Below are positions 25,628-35,793 of a stretch of 64,000 nucleotides of DNA, in pieces. Each line of letters opens with the position of its first letter. Position 1 is the stretch's first letter. Source of the stretch: Terfezia claveryi (Eukaryota; Ascomycota; Pezizomycetes; Pezizales; Pezizaceae); contig WHUX01000010.1 of the NCBI GenBank assembly GCA_015179025.1, positions 434,001 to 498,000 on the forward strand, given 5' to 3'. The position numbers were made by a program, and so were the translations under genes. Below the pieces are notes generated by a model that was not told where the DNA came from, made no database searches, and saw nothing but the letters and a program-made list of their open reading frames with translations.

Positions 25628-25679
25628 TAAGAGCAAGCTGATTCTGAAATATGTACGGTCCGGAATCAGCTTGCTCTTA
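25628..25679 (+). repeat. perfect 17-bp hairpin 2
   Basis: TAAGAGCAAGCTGATTC (25628-25644) is repeated exactly as its reverse complement at 25663-25679 around an 18-base loop. Pairing resumes imperfectly outside the stem (AAGGGA against TCCTT). It starts 12 bases after hairpin 1 ends. Two perfect stems of equal length side by side in otherwise decayed sequence suggest recent origin or constraint. Confidence 0.85.
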
Positions 25680-26033
25680 CGTATCCTTCAAATTGTGCCA
25701 TTCACTCCAGGACTATTACGGGTCCCGCGCGCTGGAGCGTAGATCGGGGGACGAGAAGGCCCGCAGGTAGTAAACGTGTAAAACATGGGGCAGGCCAGCT
25801 CTTGACGTGGACCCAACTTCTGAGATCTGCAGACGAGGAGTGGTCATTACTCGTTTAATTAGTGTAAATTATAAGGTGGATGTCCACCACTCGAGTGTAG
25901 GAGATCCCGAGTTTTGTGATGCAAGGTGCCGTCGGCCCACGTCACCATCGACCGGACCAGGCGGACCTGCGTACCCCATACCGTATAGATTGGTGACTCC
26001 TCACTATATTGTCTTAGGGTTGTGAGCATGTTC

Positions 26034-26352
26034 TTCACGATGGCTAGCGGTTACTGGAGCGAAAACCACTGCTCGAGAGGGTGTGGTCGTGCGGCAGCGA
26101 TAACTTCAAGCCAAACTAGCTGTGTTTTTCCCGGGAGGAGCAGCCCTTAAAATTACGGAATTTGATTTTTGAAGCAGTCCACTGATATATGGGTATATAA
26201 ATAAAAATAAAAAAAAACTGACGCATCCTGTTCATGATGCTAACATGGCGCCCTAAATCCGCCACGCCGACTGTTCTCTTTCGGTGTCCTGGCACAACAC
26301 CCAAATAATTATGTGTTTATCTAAAATCTCAATAAACAGACCTCTATCCATT
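26034..26352. other. spacer upstream of the tRNA gene
   Basis: A 319-base spacer between the left inverted-repeat arm and the tRNA. AT-rich with an A-run near 26200-26217; no gene seen. It may include the 5' transcription region of the tRNA, which needs only its internal A and B boxes. Confidence 0.5.
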
Positions 26353-26424
26353 GGGGGCGTGGTTTAGTGGTATAATACCTCTTTAGCATAGAGGTGGTCC
26401 GGGGTTCGATTCCCCGCGCCTCCA
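26353..26424 (+). tRNA. tRNA-Ala (AGC)
   Basis: A 72-base intronless cloverleaf. The acceptor stem GGGGGCG pairs with CGCCTCC (one G-T pair), with discriminator A. The D arm GTTT-AGTGGTA-TAAT has one mismatch. The anticodon stem CCTCT/AGAGG encloses the loop TTAGCAT, giving anticodon AGC (alanine, read as IGC). The T arm CGGGG-TTCGATT-CCCCG is perfect. The A box (TGGTTTAGTGG) and B box (GGTTCGATTCC) match Pol III consensus, and a T8 tract follows a few bases downstream as terminator. It is the only tRNA found in the window, and it lies inside a repeat-rich block. Confidence 0.95.
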
Positions 26425-27395
26425 GATTCAATTTTTTTTGAACAGTTACTCACGTGATGATCGACATGGGTCTCCCGCTACTCACCAACATTCCGAACAA
26501 TATGGGGTACAAAAGCATGAAAAAACGCCCTCTTAGATTTACTGTATAACTACCACTCTCCAGCCACGACCCTTATAACCCCCTCTAACACGACCCGCGG
26601 CCACTACAGAGGCGGCTCCCCATAGACTCGTTCTATCAGCTCTATTAGTATCAACTCCAGCTGCTCACTGTATATTAGACTGTACATAGCACAAAGTGTC
26701 ATAAATGTCATTACATTTTTTAACCTCCGTAAATCAGTAGGTACATAGCGTGGCCGATTCTAGACTCTCTGAGCAATTTTGTTAGCGTCAGGAAAAGGGG
26801 CCAGTGAGCGTCTTGCAGTCCTTGATTGAGCTACATTCCTGCGCCCACCGTCCCGAGCACCCCACTCTTGTTGTTTTTGATGCACCAGCAAGCTTCTTTG
26901 CTACCTTAGCCTTTAGCCGGATAATCTCCGTGCCTCTTGATTTGCGTCTTTCTTAGCTTCAAGAGCTTGAGAAGCAGCAATACGAGCTTTCTCTTGCTCA
27001 ACATAGGCTCGACTGAGAGTTCTAGAGCCATTGATCTGCTTTGTTGATTGTGGCTTTCTCTTCATGCCATTTGGAAGATCTTTGCTGAATATGCAACATG
27101 ACTGCTATAATCATCTACGTGCCAGCCTCGCTACGGTGTTTCAAACTCTCATGCAATCCCCCACTTATGAATCTGTTTCTGTAGGGTAGGTATATCTATC
27201 TCTCCTACTTTTTTTTTTTTTTCAAAAAAACTCATTACTCATATGCGGGGAACTGTGATGAGCCACTAGGAAACCCTGGTAGATTCAGGAAAGTCAAGTT
27301 AATCTGCCATATCCGGCGCCTATATCTCCGACCATCGCCCAGCAACACTGTTCATGGCACCTTCCAGTAGCCATTAACCATCGTGAAAGTCATGC
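26425..27395. other. gene-free spacer with a fragment of the 39-45 kb repeat family
   Basis: No gene. At about 27225-27325 the order ACTCATATGCGGG, TGAGCCACTAGGAAACCCTGG, TAGATTCAGG and AAGTTAATCTGCC mirrors blocks seen near 39424-39510, 42285-42360 and 44558-44630. A diverged fragment of that repeat family is therefore present here. A T/A-rich run lies at about 27210-27230. Confidence 0.5.
26430..26437 (+). terminator. Pol III terminator after tRNA-Ala
   Basis: A run of eight T residues starting six bases after the tRNA 3' end, the usual stop signal for RNA polymerase III. Confidence 0.8.
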
Positions 27396-28630
27396 ATATG
27401 TTCTGGGTCGCTCGCGGGCGGCATACCCACTAGCAGGCAATTCATTCAATTACTGCATTTAGTATATAACGTACCTAAATTAATAAAAATATATCTAACT
27501 AGAGCTATATTAAATACATACAACTAGGCTATTAGTTGTCCTCCAGGTCGATTGAGTCATCTTGGGCTATTATCCAGGAGTCCAATTTGTGTCCGTTAAG
27601 CTAGAGCCGAGAGGTTTCATGGTCTGCTAACCCTCTAGTATGACAAAGGAATGAGTATTTCAACCCATTTATAAAGCATCTGCAGCAACGACTGGTATAG
27701 GAAGTTTTGTAAATACATAAGACTGAAATCCGAATTGTTGTGGATGCCTGCCGAGAAGCATTAGCTAAAGTGATTATGGATTGTCGAGTAGCTGGAATAT
27801 CTATAACTTCATTTATACAACCCCATAAGATTAGTTGCTAGCTCGAAATCTTTAGTTGGATAAAGGTGTGTGCATTCAGGCTATAACGTTTGCATATATG
27901 CTTTGATTGTCAGTTATGGCTTAGTCCTCGATGCTGTATATCAGTATGCGCCTATTTTCTAAGCTTAAAAACTAGCTTTATTTTGGAGGGATTAAAAGTG
28001 GCAATATACTCAGCATCCTTCTCTTCATTCTAGTGATTATTCATGAAGGTATTTTTTTGGGGAATCCCGCTCTTGTTCAAGTTCTATAGTTTTCTGCTCC
28101 TTGAATAAAAGGTGTACTTGGTATAGATAAGATAGGGTCAACTCAGAGGGAGTTTTGAGTGTTGAATAGTATTTTGTACGATTAGAACCTAATGTAAACA
28201 TGGAATTGCTGTATCTTCTTCTCTTTTCAAAAAAAATCTTTGGACTTGAGGTATGCGAGGTTTTCCATGTTTTATTTTAATACTCCAAGCATACTAAATT
28301 CCCCTTAAATTCTCCACCATTATTATCAGATCATAAAATATTAGCTGAGTTATAAAGCTAAATCCATAATGTCATTGCAGATGTAACAGACTCCACTAAT
28401 AATATTAGTATCATATTACTTGTAATAATGAGTTTAACTTACCATTTTATTTTCTAATGGAACCATATGGTCTTTTCATATGACAGATCCATTTATATTG
28501 TCCATCAGGCTCATGGAGCATATCAATTAGATCAACTTGAACCCGTTCAATGTGTCTATATGCTTATAAATTCAAGTGCGTTATGTACCAAATGCAGTAA
28601 TTAAATAAATTGCCCGCGAGGGGCATACCC
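27396..28630. mobile_element. decayed inverted-repeat element A (about 1.2 kb)
   Basis: The left end (27396-27470) contains GCAGGCAATTCATTCAATTACTGCATTTAGTATATAACG (shown by pieces: GCAGGCAATT, AATTACTGCATTT, ATAACG). Its reverse complement recurs at 28580-28630 as GCGGGCAATT, AATTACTGCATTT, ATAACG. Between the arms the sequence is AT-rich with no open frame above about 60 codons, so no transposase is left or it was never there (MITE-like). The right arm abuts element B head to head. Confidence 0.65.
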
Positions 28631-29775
28631 ACTGTGCCGGCCGCGGGCAATTAATATAATTCCTCAATTTGGTAAATCTCAATAGAACAAAACATTCTGC
28701 GACACTCAAAGAACACCCTAAGAAGTTATTTTGACTGCCCTATCCACATCATATACCCTTCCTGTTGATTAGTGGGAGACGGCAGACATTGAACAAGGGA
28801 GAATTCCGGAAAAATTACCTCAAGCCCTCCAGATGGTGAAGTACATGCTGGCAACGTTAACAACTCATTACTGCATCTCTGATGATGAAGGAATAGGGAA
28901 GAGGATACTGAGTTTACTGCTGCCCTAAAAATCCACAACCCTATCCAATGGGTATTTGGAAATTAGTTTCTTATCCGCGGGGGTTCTTATTGATGAGGCC
29001 TTATTGCTGGAGCTATATCGACCATCTTATGCTGAATATCAATATGCTATGTGGAATTCAGTGAAATTTGGAGCAATCATAATTATAATACTTTTGTCTA
29101 CATCTTGTTGCAAGATTGATTTTTATACTAGAAAAAAGCAGGCTATTCCTCACTTATAAAATCCAGGTCAGGTGAAAAGCGGTACTTTCTTAATAACAGG
29201 TACTGTTTTATATGCAGATTGCTAAGCTACTCCAAATTCTTGATTTTAAACCAAAACGAAGCAGGTTCTACCTAGAATTATACTACAGGTAGATGGTATT
29301 TTACAGCGTTGTGGGAGATCAAATGGCACAATGCTACAACAAACCTCATACTTTTGCAGTTTGATATTGCTAAACCCGATAACCTTTACCCAACTACTGA
29401 CCTTACGGGCTCAGAGTTTGATATTTTAGATAATCTAACTGCTCGGTAAACCACAGTTCACCAGGCATCTATAACTACCAGTGTTGTGAAAACTTCTACT
29501 CTAATTGTTGTTGCGGATACTTTAAGAATAATCTGAAATGCTTAATTTATTAAAATATGAAAGTATCAACAGATTATGACTATATTGCTCTAGCTGAACC
29601 AAATTTGAATGTTAGAGGGGGGTCTAATCGACTGGGAAATCAATGAATCTGTTGCAGTCGCTGGGAAATTATCAATTCTTTTTTTTCTAGTAAATCAGTA
29701 CTTTATCAATACACCAAATTGAGTAATTATTTAAATTGCCCGCGGCCGATGCCCGCGAGCGGCCCAGAACATATA
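28631..29775. mobile_element. decayed inverted-repeat element B (about 1.15 kb)
   Basis: The left arm (28634-28675: GCCGGCCGCGGGCAATT, then AATT.CTCAATTTGGT) recurs inverted at 29712-29750 (ACCAAATTGAGTAATT, then AATTGCCCGCGGCC). The outer right flank ATGCCCGCGAGC..CCCAGAACATAT (29750-29773) is itself the inverse of the outer left flank of element A (27398-27423), so A and B may be halves of one compound element. One frame of about 70 codons (28726-28938, minus) has no recognisable motif. Confidence 0.6.
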
Positions 29776-30190
29776 CACCCTATGACCTTGTGTGGAATCG
29801 CCAGCCAATACGCGGATGCTGTCGATGAACATTTCGGAATCGTGTAGGCCCTGCATTCCAAAACCTAGAGTCTGAAAGGTAGACAACTAACCTTGTGAAT
29901 ACTAACCAAACACATATACCCACTCCTCGCTACAGTCTCAGAAGTAGGTCTGTGTACTGTCCTGCCCGGTGTTTTACACAGGTCGGATGGTTTTAAGACG
30001 TTCATTACATACGGGCATTCTTTCCCCCAATCTCATCTACGCTATAGCGCGTAGGACCCGCACAATCCTGGAATACATGTAGGCGAGCCATCGGCCTCAA
30101 CATCAGGCACGTAGTTCGATATATTTCTCTTTTGAAAGCCTAAACGCACTTGTTACACCCTACACCTGCTCAACAAGACTCAAATTCTGG
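29764..30190 (-). repeat. right arm of a large diverged inverted repeat
   Basis: Inverted counterpart of 25490-26033. Read on the minus strand, the anchors CTTGTTGA, CGAACTAC, TTCCAGGA, GGGTCCTACGCGC, AGCGTAGAT, TGTAAAACA, GGGCAGGACAG, ACTTCTGAGA and GAGGAGTGG come in the same order as in the left arm. Its inner end touches element B. Homology may continue more weakly out to about 30270. Confidence 0.65.
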
Positions 30191-31417
30191 GAGCATTAGG
30201 CTGACCACCTACTACTATACACGCCTGTTCTGGTACTGCAGTTTGAGTAGCGAGAGGTAGGGAACGGACTGACCTGGATTTACATTTTTGAAATCCACTC
30301 CCTGAAGAGCTCCGAGGGTCTATATAATTTTGCTTTTCCGAGGTTGGCTACCAGCTGTGGGAATCTCGTCGTCATCGCTGCAGTTGGTGTACCTAGCTTT
30401 GAGTCTTTTCTGGAGGGACACTCATGAGGCCTACAATGTTTTCAACCCAGTTTTGGACAGATCTGGCTCCCATCATCAATTGGTCGTAATTTGTATAGAG
30501 TTGGAAGTCCTGATCCTCCTCTCTCTGAGTCCAACTGCGGGACATGTTGATATCCCGAATTTCGGCGTGGCTGCTAGTGATAGATAGCTGACGCCGCTCG
30601 CTTTGTACCGGTACTTACTTGTAGGCGGTAATCGGCCCTCGCGGCAGAGGTTGTGCTTGAGTTCTCTTACGAGCGAGCTTCTTTCTTCTCCCCGCTGTAG
30701 TATTTTTTAAAAAGAAAAAAAAAAATTGATATGGCTCTTAATTACACCCCCATTTTTCTATTCACCAGTGAGTTTTGAGTGTTAAAAAACCATTTTCGGC
30801 TCGAATTATCAGCGTGAAGTTGAAGCGTGAACTTGTGTTTTTTTTTTTTTTTTTTTTTGTGTGCGTTTCTGTTACCCCGAACTCACTCACAATTAAAGAT
30901 TTGGAAGGGTAACTTTAGCTGTGGGCATTGCCTCAACTCACACTCCTCATACAACTTGCTGCTAACCCTCCCCAAAACAAGTCATCTACACTTCTCCTTT
31001 ATACATCCAAAAGAAGCCAACCAGACTAAAATTATACTAAAGTATGGATATATTCCCCCCCTACTATTCAATTTTTTTATCAGATTCTCCACCAACAACC
31101 CCCCTCCCCCTAAAACATGTAATGTACGCATCCACACATATCCACCCATACATACGTAATACATATCTCCTCCCCCCAAAACAAACTCCAAATATTCCAA
31201 ATTTTCGCCCGCTCAATATACAGCATCATACATAACAATAACAAAAACCGGGGTGTGGTATCTAGTACTACTCAGGGAAACACATAAAACCATGGATCCT
31301 AGCTCCGTAAAAGCAGAAAACATAAACCCCCACGATAAAATTCCCATAAAACTAACCGTTTGCAGATAACTCAAACCAACACTATTAAATTTCTTCCTCC
31401 ACAAACGTGCTAGTGGA
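30191..31417. other. gene-free 1.2-kb stretch before SFI1
   Basis: No gene supported. A T run of about 19 lies at 30839-30858, and the motif CCAACCAGACTA occurs at 31017-31028. The segment GAGTTTTGAGTGTT at about 30770 also occurs at about 28151. The part from about 31200 to 31417 is the SFI1 3' region. Confidence 0.5.
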
Positions 31418-34400
31418 CTACTCAGGCGGTGATGTCTCCCGCTCCTTTCCCTTGTCGCTACTCCTATCCCCCGGTGGATCCCGTTGTCCGAATAGTGATC
31501 TACCTAGGCCCGCATTTCTAGCAGGTGTTAATCCAGTAAACCGAACAGAGCGTGTCGTGTTCAATCTAGCCGCACTGCTAAGCAAATTCAACCACAAATC
31601 GGCAGGGGAGCGCGGGCCCGAGGAAGCTTTTTGTGGCCGTACTGCAGGAGTGGCAAATTCCTCCAGATTGAGCTGGACGCCACCCACCGGTGTTGGTATA
31701 CGAGGGGGTGGTGATGGTGTGCGGGGTGGTGCTTCTGTCACACCTTCCGGTACGGTACGTGCCTGAGACTGTAATCCCCCAGATGTTTGCGCCGGGGTCT
31801 GAAGAAACTTAAACGGTGCAGGTGTCGTTTTGAAGAGCACTTCACTGGCCCTTACAGCACGTTCCCTGGGAGTCTGAAGTAGCTTTTGCGGCCCAGGACG
31901 CGCTGGAGTTAAACCGAATAGGGAAGAGCGGATATTCGGCTGAAGGGGTGGAATAGAACCCAAGAATGGGGTATTTCTCGTTGATTGCGTGCGTTCCCGT
32001 CGCGGCAGAGAGCGAGCTGGAGAGCGAAGTGGACTGAGACGCAATGACTGCCCAGCTCCGGGGAACGGCGTTTCAAGGTCTATAAGGTCCTCCGAGGGTT
32101 GTTGGTCACGACGGGATGATCGATACGAGGTACCAGAGGAGAAATGATTGATATGCTGGAGTGGATTTGGTGTTGGAGTAGGCGAGACGTCGGGTTGTTC
32201 GTCTTGTTCAACTTCATCTACACCCAAGGAATCGTTGGATTCGTCATGCTGTTGAAACCGCGAGCGGTTCAACCAATGTGTCGATTGTCCACCTTGAAAC
32301 CCTTCTTCCTCCTCTAACCGTTCTTCAAACCTCCTCATCTCCTCTTTCGATCTCGCTCTTTCCACCCAACGCCTCACCAAGCCCACTAACCTCCTCTTCT
32401 CAATCCTATCACTCAGTAACTCCGCTGTCGTTTCTCTTGTACGTAAAATGAATACCTTCGTCTGCCATCTCCTGAACAATGTCGCTGCAATCAAAATGAG
32501 ACGCTCATTACGATATGACTGTGCAAGACCACCCAAGTTGGCGAGATGCTCCAAGTACAACAGCCACTTATCAAGAGCCGAGTTCATGAGAGGCGGGTTA
32601 TTCCAAGACTGTTGGGTTTCCTTCAGCTGATCCACACGGGCAAGTCTCCCATGCCAAATCTCTAATGTGCGTTGGGCTATCAGAGCAATGCGGGAGGAAT
32701 TGAAGTCCTCAGCGGATAGTACCATAGCACGTCTGGTCTGCGTCCGAGAATACCAATGATTCATAACTGAGGCCAGAAGTCGACGTCTCCGGAAGCGATA
32801 AAACTCTTTGTAGGCACTTTTTATCTTGTTACGCTTCACACTCTGTAGCGCATTACGCCAGAGGTTCAAGTGGTTACGTATGAGCAGGTACCTGTGAGCT
32901 GGCTCAACCCAGCTCTGAAGAATAATTATGTCCCGTACCCGTGCAGTCCATATTCGCAATGCCTTGGGGACTAAAACAGTCCTGCGGTGACTCTCTGCAT
33001 TAGCCTCCCGAGTTGCTTCCTCTGCGAGCCGACTGCGCCATGTATGAAAGAACTTTGAAAGGAGATGGCGTTTAAGTGAGTATATGGCATTATGGTTATT
33101 ATTGCGACGCTCCCGGAGGATCCTTCTTGTCCGCTGGCGCCAGGTTAGAAGAGCATTCTTTGCTAGAAACCAGTTTTTGACATTCCTAGTGAAAATCTGA
33201 TAGCGAGTCTGTAAAACCCAGGAGTAAAGTGCATCAACAAGTATCCTTCTTTCTTGCTGTACAACTAAGAAATTATGCCTTAAATGCAGATCCCATATGC
33301 GCAATATATGCTTGAAGGTATTTGCCTTGAGAAAGGCCGCGGCTGCCAGAGACTGTCTACAGCGGAGGCGCCAATTAGCCAGGATGTTAGTAGCTAATCT
33401 TCGGTTGATACGAGCAGCCGTATGAGCTACCGCAGGGGCGTATCCTGTTTGCTGGCGCCATATATTGAGATGCCTTCGAGTGAGAGACCAGTCACGGTGG
33501 TCAACCGCATTCTCTTCAAGATCCAGGTAATCGTCTGTCCGCTCCAGCCAATGCTGGAAAACCCGGTTCGCTAGCCGGCCCCTATTCAGCCGATCGGCAA
33601 CTAATTGATTGTGAGCCATGGCAGAAGTCTGCTGGCGCCACGTCGACAGGGCTTCGTGCATAAGGAAATTATTGTGCAATCCTGGTGCGACTGCTTCGCA
33701 AGCTCGATACCACCAGACTCTCCGAAATCTATTGACAAGATTCGCCTTATAGACTTGGATCGCACGCTCCTCGGCTTGTCTGCGCCTGAATAATGCCATC
33801 CGCCACCTATAAATTGCACATGAGAGCTGAAACCTCTGTATTTTAGCATTATTTTCGAGGACAATTGACCGCCATGTGTTGAAGTATTTCCTCGCCATGA
33901 TACGCTGACGCATTTCATTGCTCCGATTGATGATTGCAGCAGTCTTGTGGGCCCATGTACTGAATGCTGCCCCTATAAGGTAGATATTGCGAGCATTTTC
34001 AGTTTGGCGTTCTTTTGTCAGAAATAGCCATTCGGTCAGAGCTGCGCGGCCGAGTACTCTGTTATCGTGTGCTGCTGCTATATGCTCTAGCTCTCGGCGA
34101 TGCTCAGCTTGCTCCACGACTCGGTGCTGCCATAAGCGAAAGTACTTTTGGGACAGAGAAATATTCCTAACAAATTCCGCATTGTCCTTAAGCCGCACCT
34201 GTTCCTCAGATGTTGTCCTATCCCGAGAATCAGTCGACTGCGAATCTGGTGATCCAGACGAGGAGGTCAGGCGACTGAGTGGGCTTGTATAGGCGAGGTT
34301 AGCCTGTTTGAGATTTGATCTCCTCAGTCCTCGGGATGCGGGTTCCTCCTGCCTCAACTCCCGAGCTTCCCTTCTCTCCTGACGCCGTGTAGAATTGTAT

Positions 34401-35014
34401 CCCTTCCGCTGGTTGCGGGAGGTATTAGAACTATTTGTGTAGTCGCCAGTATCACCATCATCATCCCCTGGGCTGTTAGAGGCCGTGCTGATTGTACGAT
34501 CACGTCGGTCCTTTGCCTCAAGGAATCGCGACCGGGTATATAAGCTAACCAGCCTAGAATCTGGGGGGTTCAGATGTTCGACAGTCGACGCATCGAAGCC
34601 ATTCTCCTTAGACATTGGTGAGCTAAGCCACCAGCAAGATCTTGGTCAGACATACCCTCAAGAACGCTTTGAACTTATCCAGCAGGCTCCCTCCTCCACC
34701 AAGATTTATGAGTACGCGAAAGTACTTGCTGTCGTGAGCGGGGTCGATATCTTTGTACCGTAAAACCGTCTCGTAAGCGCGCCATATGCACCGGAAGGCA
34801 TAATCGCTTGGGACAATTGTGGCGAGGCATATGATCTCATATATGGTTTGTAGGTCTAGAACACGTCTCGGTAGATGTTTTAGCGGGAGGAATGGAGCAG
34901 ATGGCGAGAGAGAGGGGGAGGGAAGGAGGGGGGAAATGTACCTTCTTTGGAGTATGAGCTAGATGCAGACGCAGATGCATTATCGTATTCGGTGGGGTTT
35001 GATTGGGAGGGCAT
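31418..35014 (-). CDS. SFI1: Sfi1, centrin-binding spindle pole body protein
   Basis: Sfi1 forms filaments with centrin (Cdc31) in the half-bridge and drives spindle pole body duplication. Three exons on the minus strand (34942-35014, 34656-34855, 31418-34606) give 1153 residues. The main exon carries many tandem helical repeats of the Sfi1 type, each with a Leu/Phe-x-x-Trp core (for example FRLWQHRV, ALTEWLFLT, AFSTWAHKT, YFNTWRSIV, ALSTWRQQT, HLNIWRQQT), from about residue 240 to 850. A Ser/Pro-rich tail with TPxR-type sites follows. The two small 5' exons supply the conserved N-terminal segment SKEDLQTIYEIICLAT and YRYKD-like helices before the repeats. Their junctions keep frame: GTACAT/CTAG, then GTATGT/TAAG with a 49-base intron. 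An in-frame stop lies just above the chosen start. It shares its upstream region with the M13 peptidase gene. Confidence 0.9.
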
Positions 35015-35793
35015 GGACGACTGGTCGCAGGACTGCCGTATGGGAATTCATATGGGGACGGGAGTTGCAGGGAGTAACGGTACACGGTCGAGGCAGAAAT
35101 CGATTCAGCTGGAACGGAATGCAGGCTTAAAGTCTGCGAGCCTTCAGTTCTTGTCGCTGCCAATTCAGACGGTGCGTCGCGATGCGTCTGTGTATGGGGG
35201 GGTATTTGCGACGGACATGGCTCTGCTGGTTCATTCGTGTCTCTTCTCTCCCGGGCAGGCCCCTTTGTTTTTTTCTTTGTGTACAGAGTATTGTGGATTG
35301 CGCGACGGGTCACGTGAGCAGGCACAAGTTTCTCAAGTGATGAGATGTGCGATGCGTTACGCGTACTCGAGGTCCCATAGCGCTTGGCGGCAACCGCCGC
35401 CCAAACATTCGATACCCAGGTAAAGCGATTCGGGTAAAGCGATTCGGGGAAAGCCAGTCTCGAAGGGGACCCATCGGCCATAGTTCGGGATCTTTGCCCA
35501 CAGCAGGCAATGGGCCGGGTGATACGAGTGAGCGGGCCCCCGGAGCTGAGCCTTCGGTGAGCAGAGTGGATGCGCGCAGAAGCTGCCAGACAGCCACAGG
35601 GAGTACGGCGGGACCTATATAAGAGTGACCACATCGCCGCCCCTGTTTGCGGGATACGCGGTGGAGCTGTGAACTGTACATCCTCCCAGCATCGCTCACG
35701 TCCACCAAACCAGAAGCTATAGCACTATTCCAATAGATACGCTCGTTTTTTATTTATTATCCAGTAGATCGAGAGTCGACTTCCCGAGCCGAA
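35015..35793. promoter_or_regulatory. shared divergent promoter of SFI1 and the M13 peptidase gene
   Basis: A 779-base gap between two divergent start codons. It holds a tandem GGTAAAGCGATTCG repeat (two copies, 35419-35446, plus a partial third) and a TATA-like CCTATATAAGAG at about 35611-35622, some 170 bases before the peptidase start. A long minus-strand open frame overlapping this gap is judged spurious. Confidence 0.5.
35419..35446 (+). repeat. 14-bp direct repeat in divergent promoter
   Basis: Two exact head-to-tail copies of GGTAAAGCGATTCG, followed by a partial third (GGGAAAGC). The position between two divergent genes makes a protein-binding site possible. Confidence 0.75.

Larger units (their letters stand above)
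25490..26033 (+). repeat. left arm of a large diverged inverted repeat
   Basis: This stretch aligns, as an inverted and diverged copy, with 29764-30190. Matching anchors run in the same order: CTTGTTGA, then CGAACTAC...CCTGA, TTCC/CTCCAGGA, GGGTCC...GCGC, AGCGTAGAT, GTGTAAAACA, GGGCAGG, ACTTCTGAGA...GAGGAGTGG, and GT.TTAGGGT...ATGTTCT. The left copy also contains an extra block with two perfect hairpins (25567-25679) that is missing from the right copy. No open frame spans it. It is most simply the arm of an old transposable element or inverted duplication. Confidence 0.65.

Noticed and set aside
12176..31417. Giant Starship-type transposon
   Set aside because: No tyrosine-recombinase captain gene or cargo genes were seen, only small decayed elements.
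34837..35634. 265-codon minus-strand open frame
   Set aside because: It overlaps the two small 5' exons of SFI1 in another frame and the shared promoter; composition is low-complexity, and SFI1 needs this sequence in the other frame.
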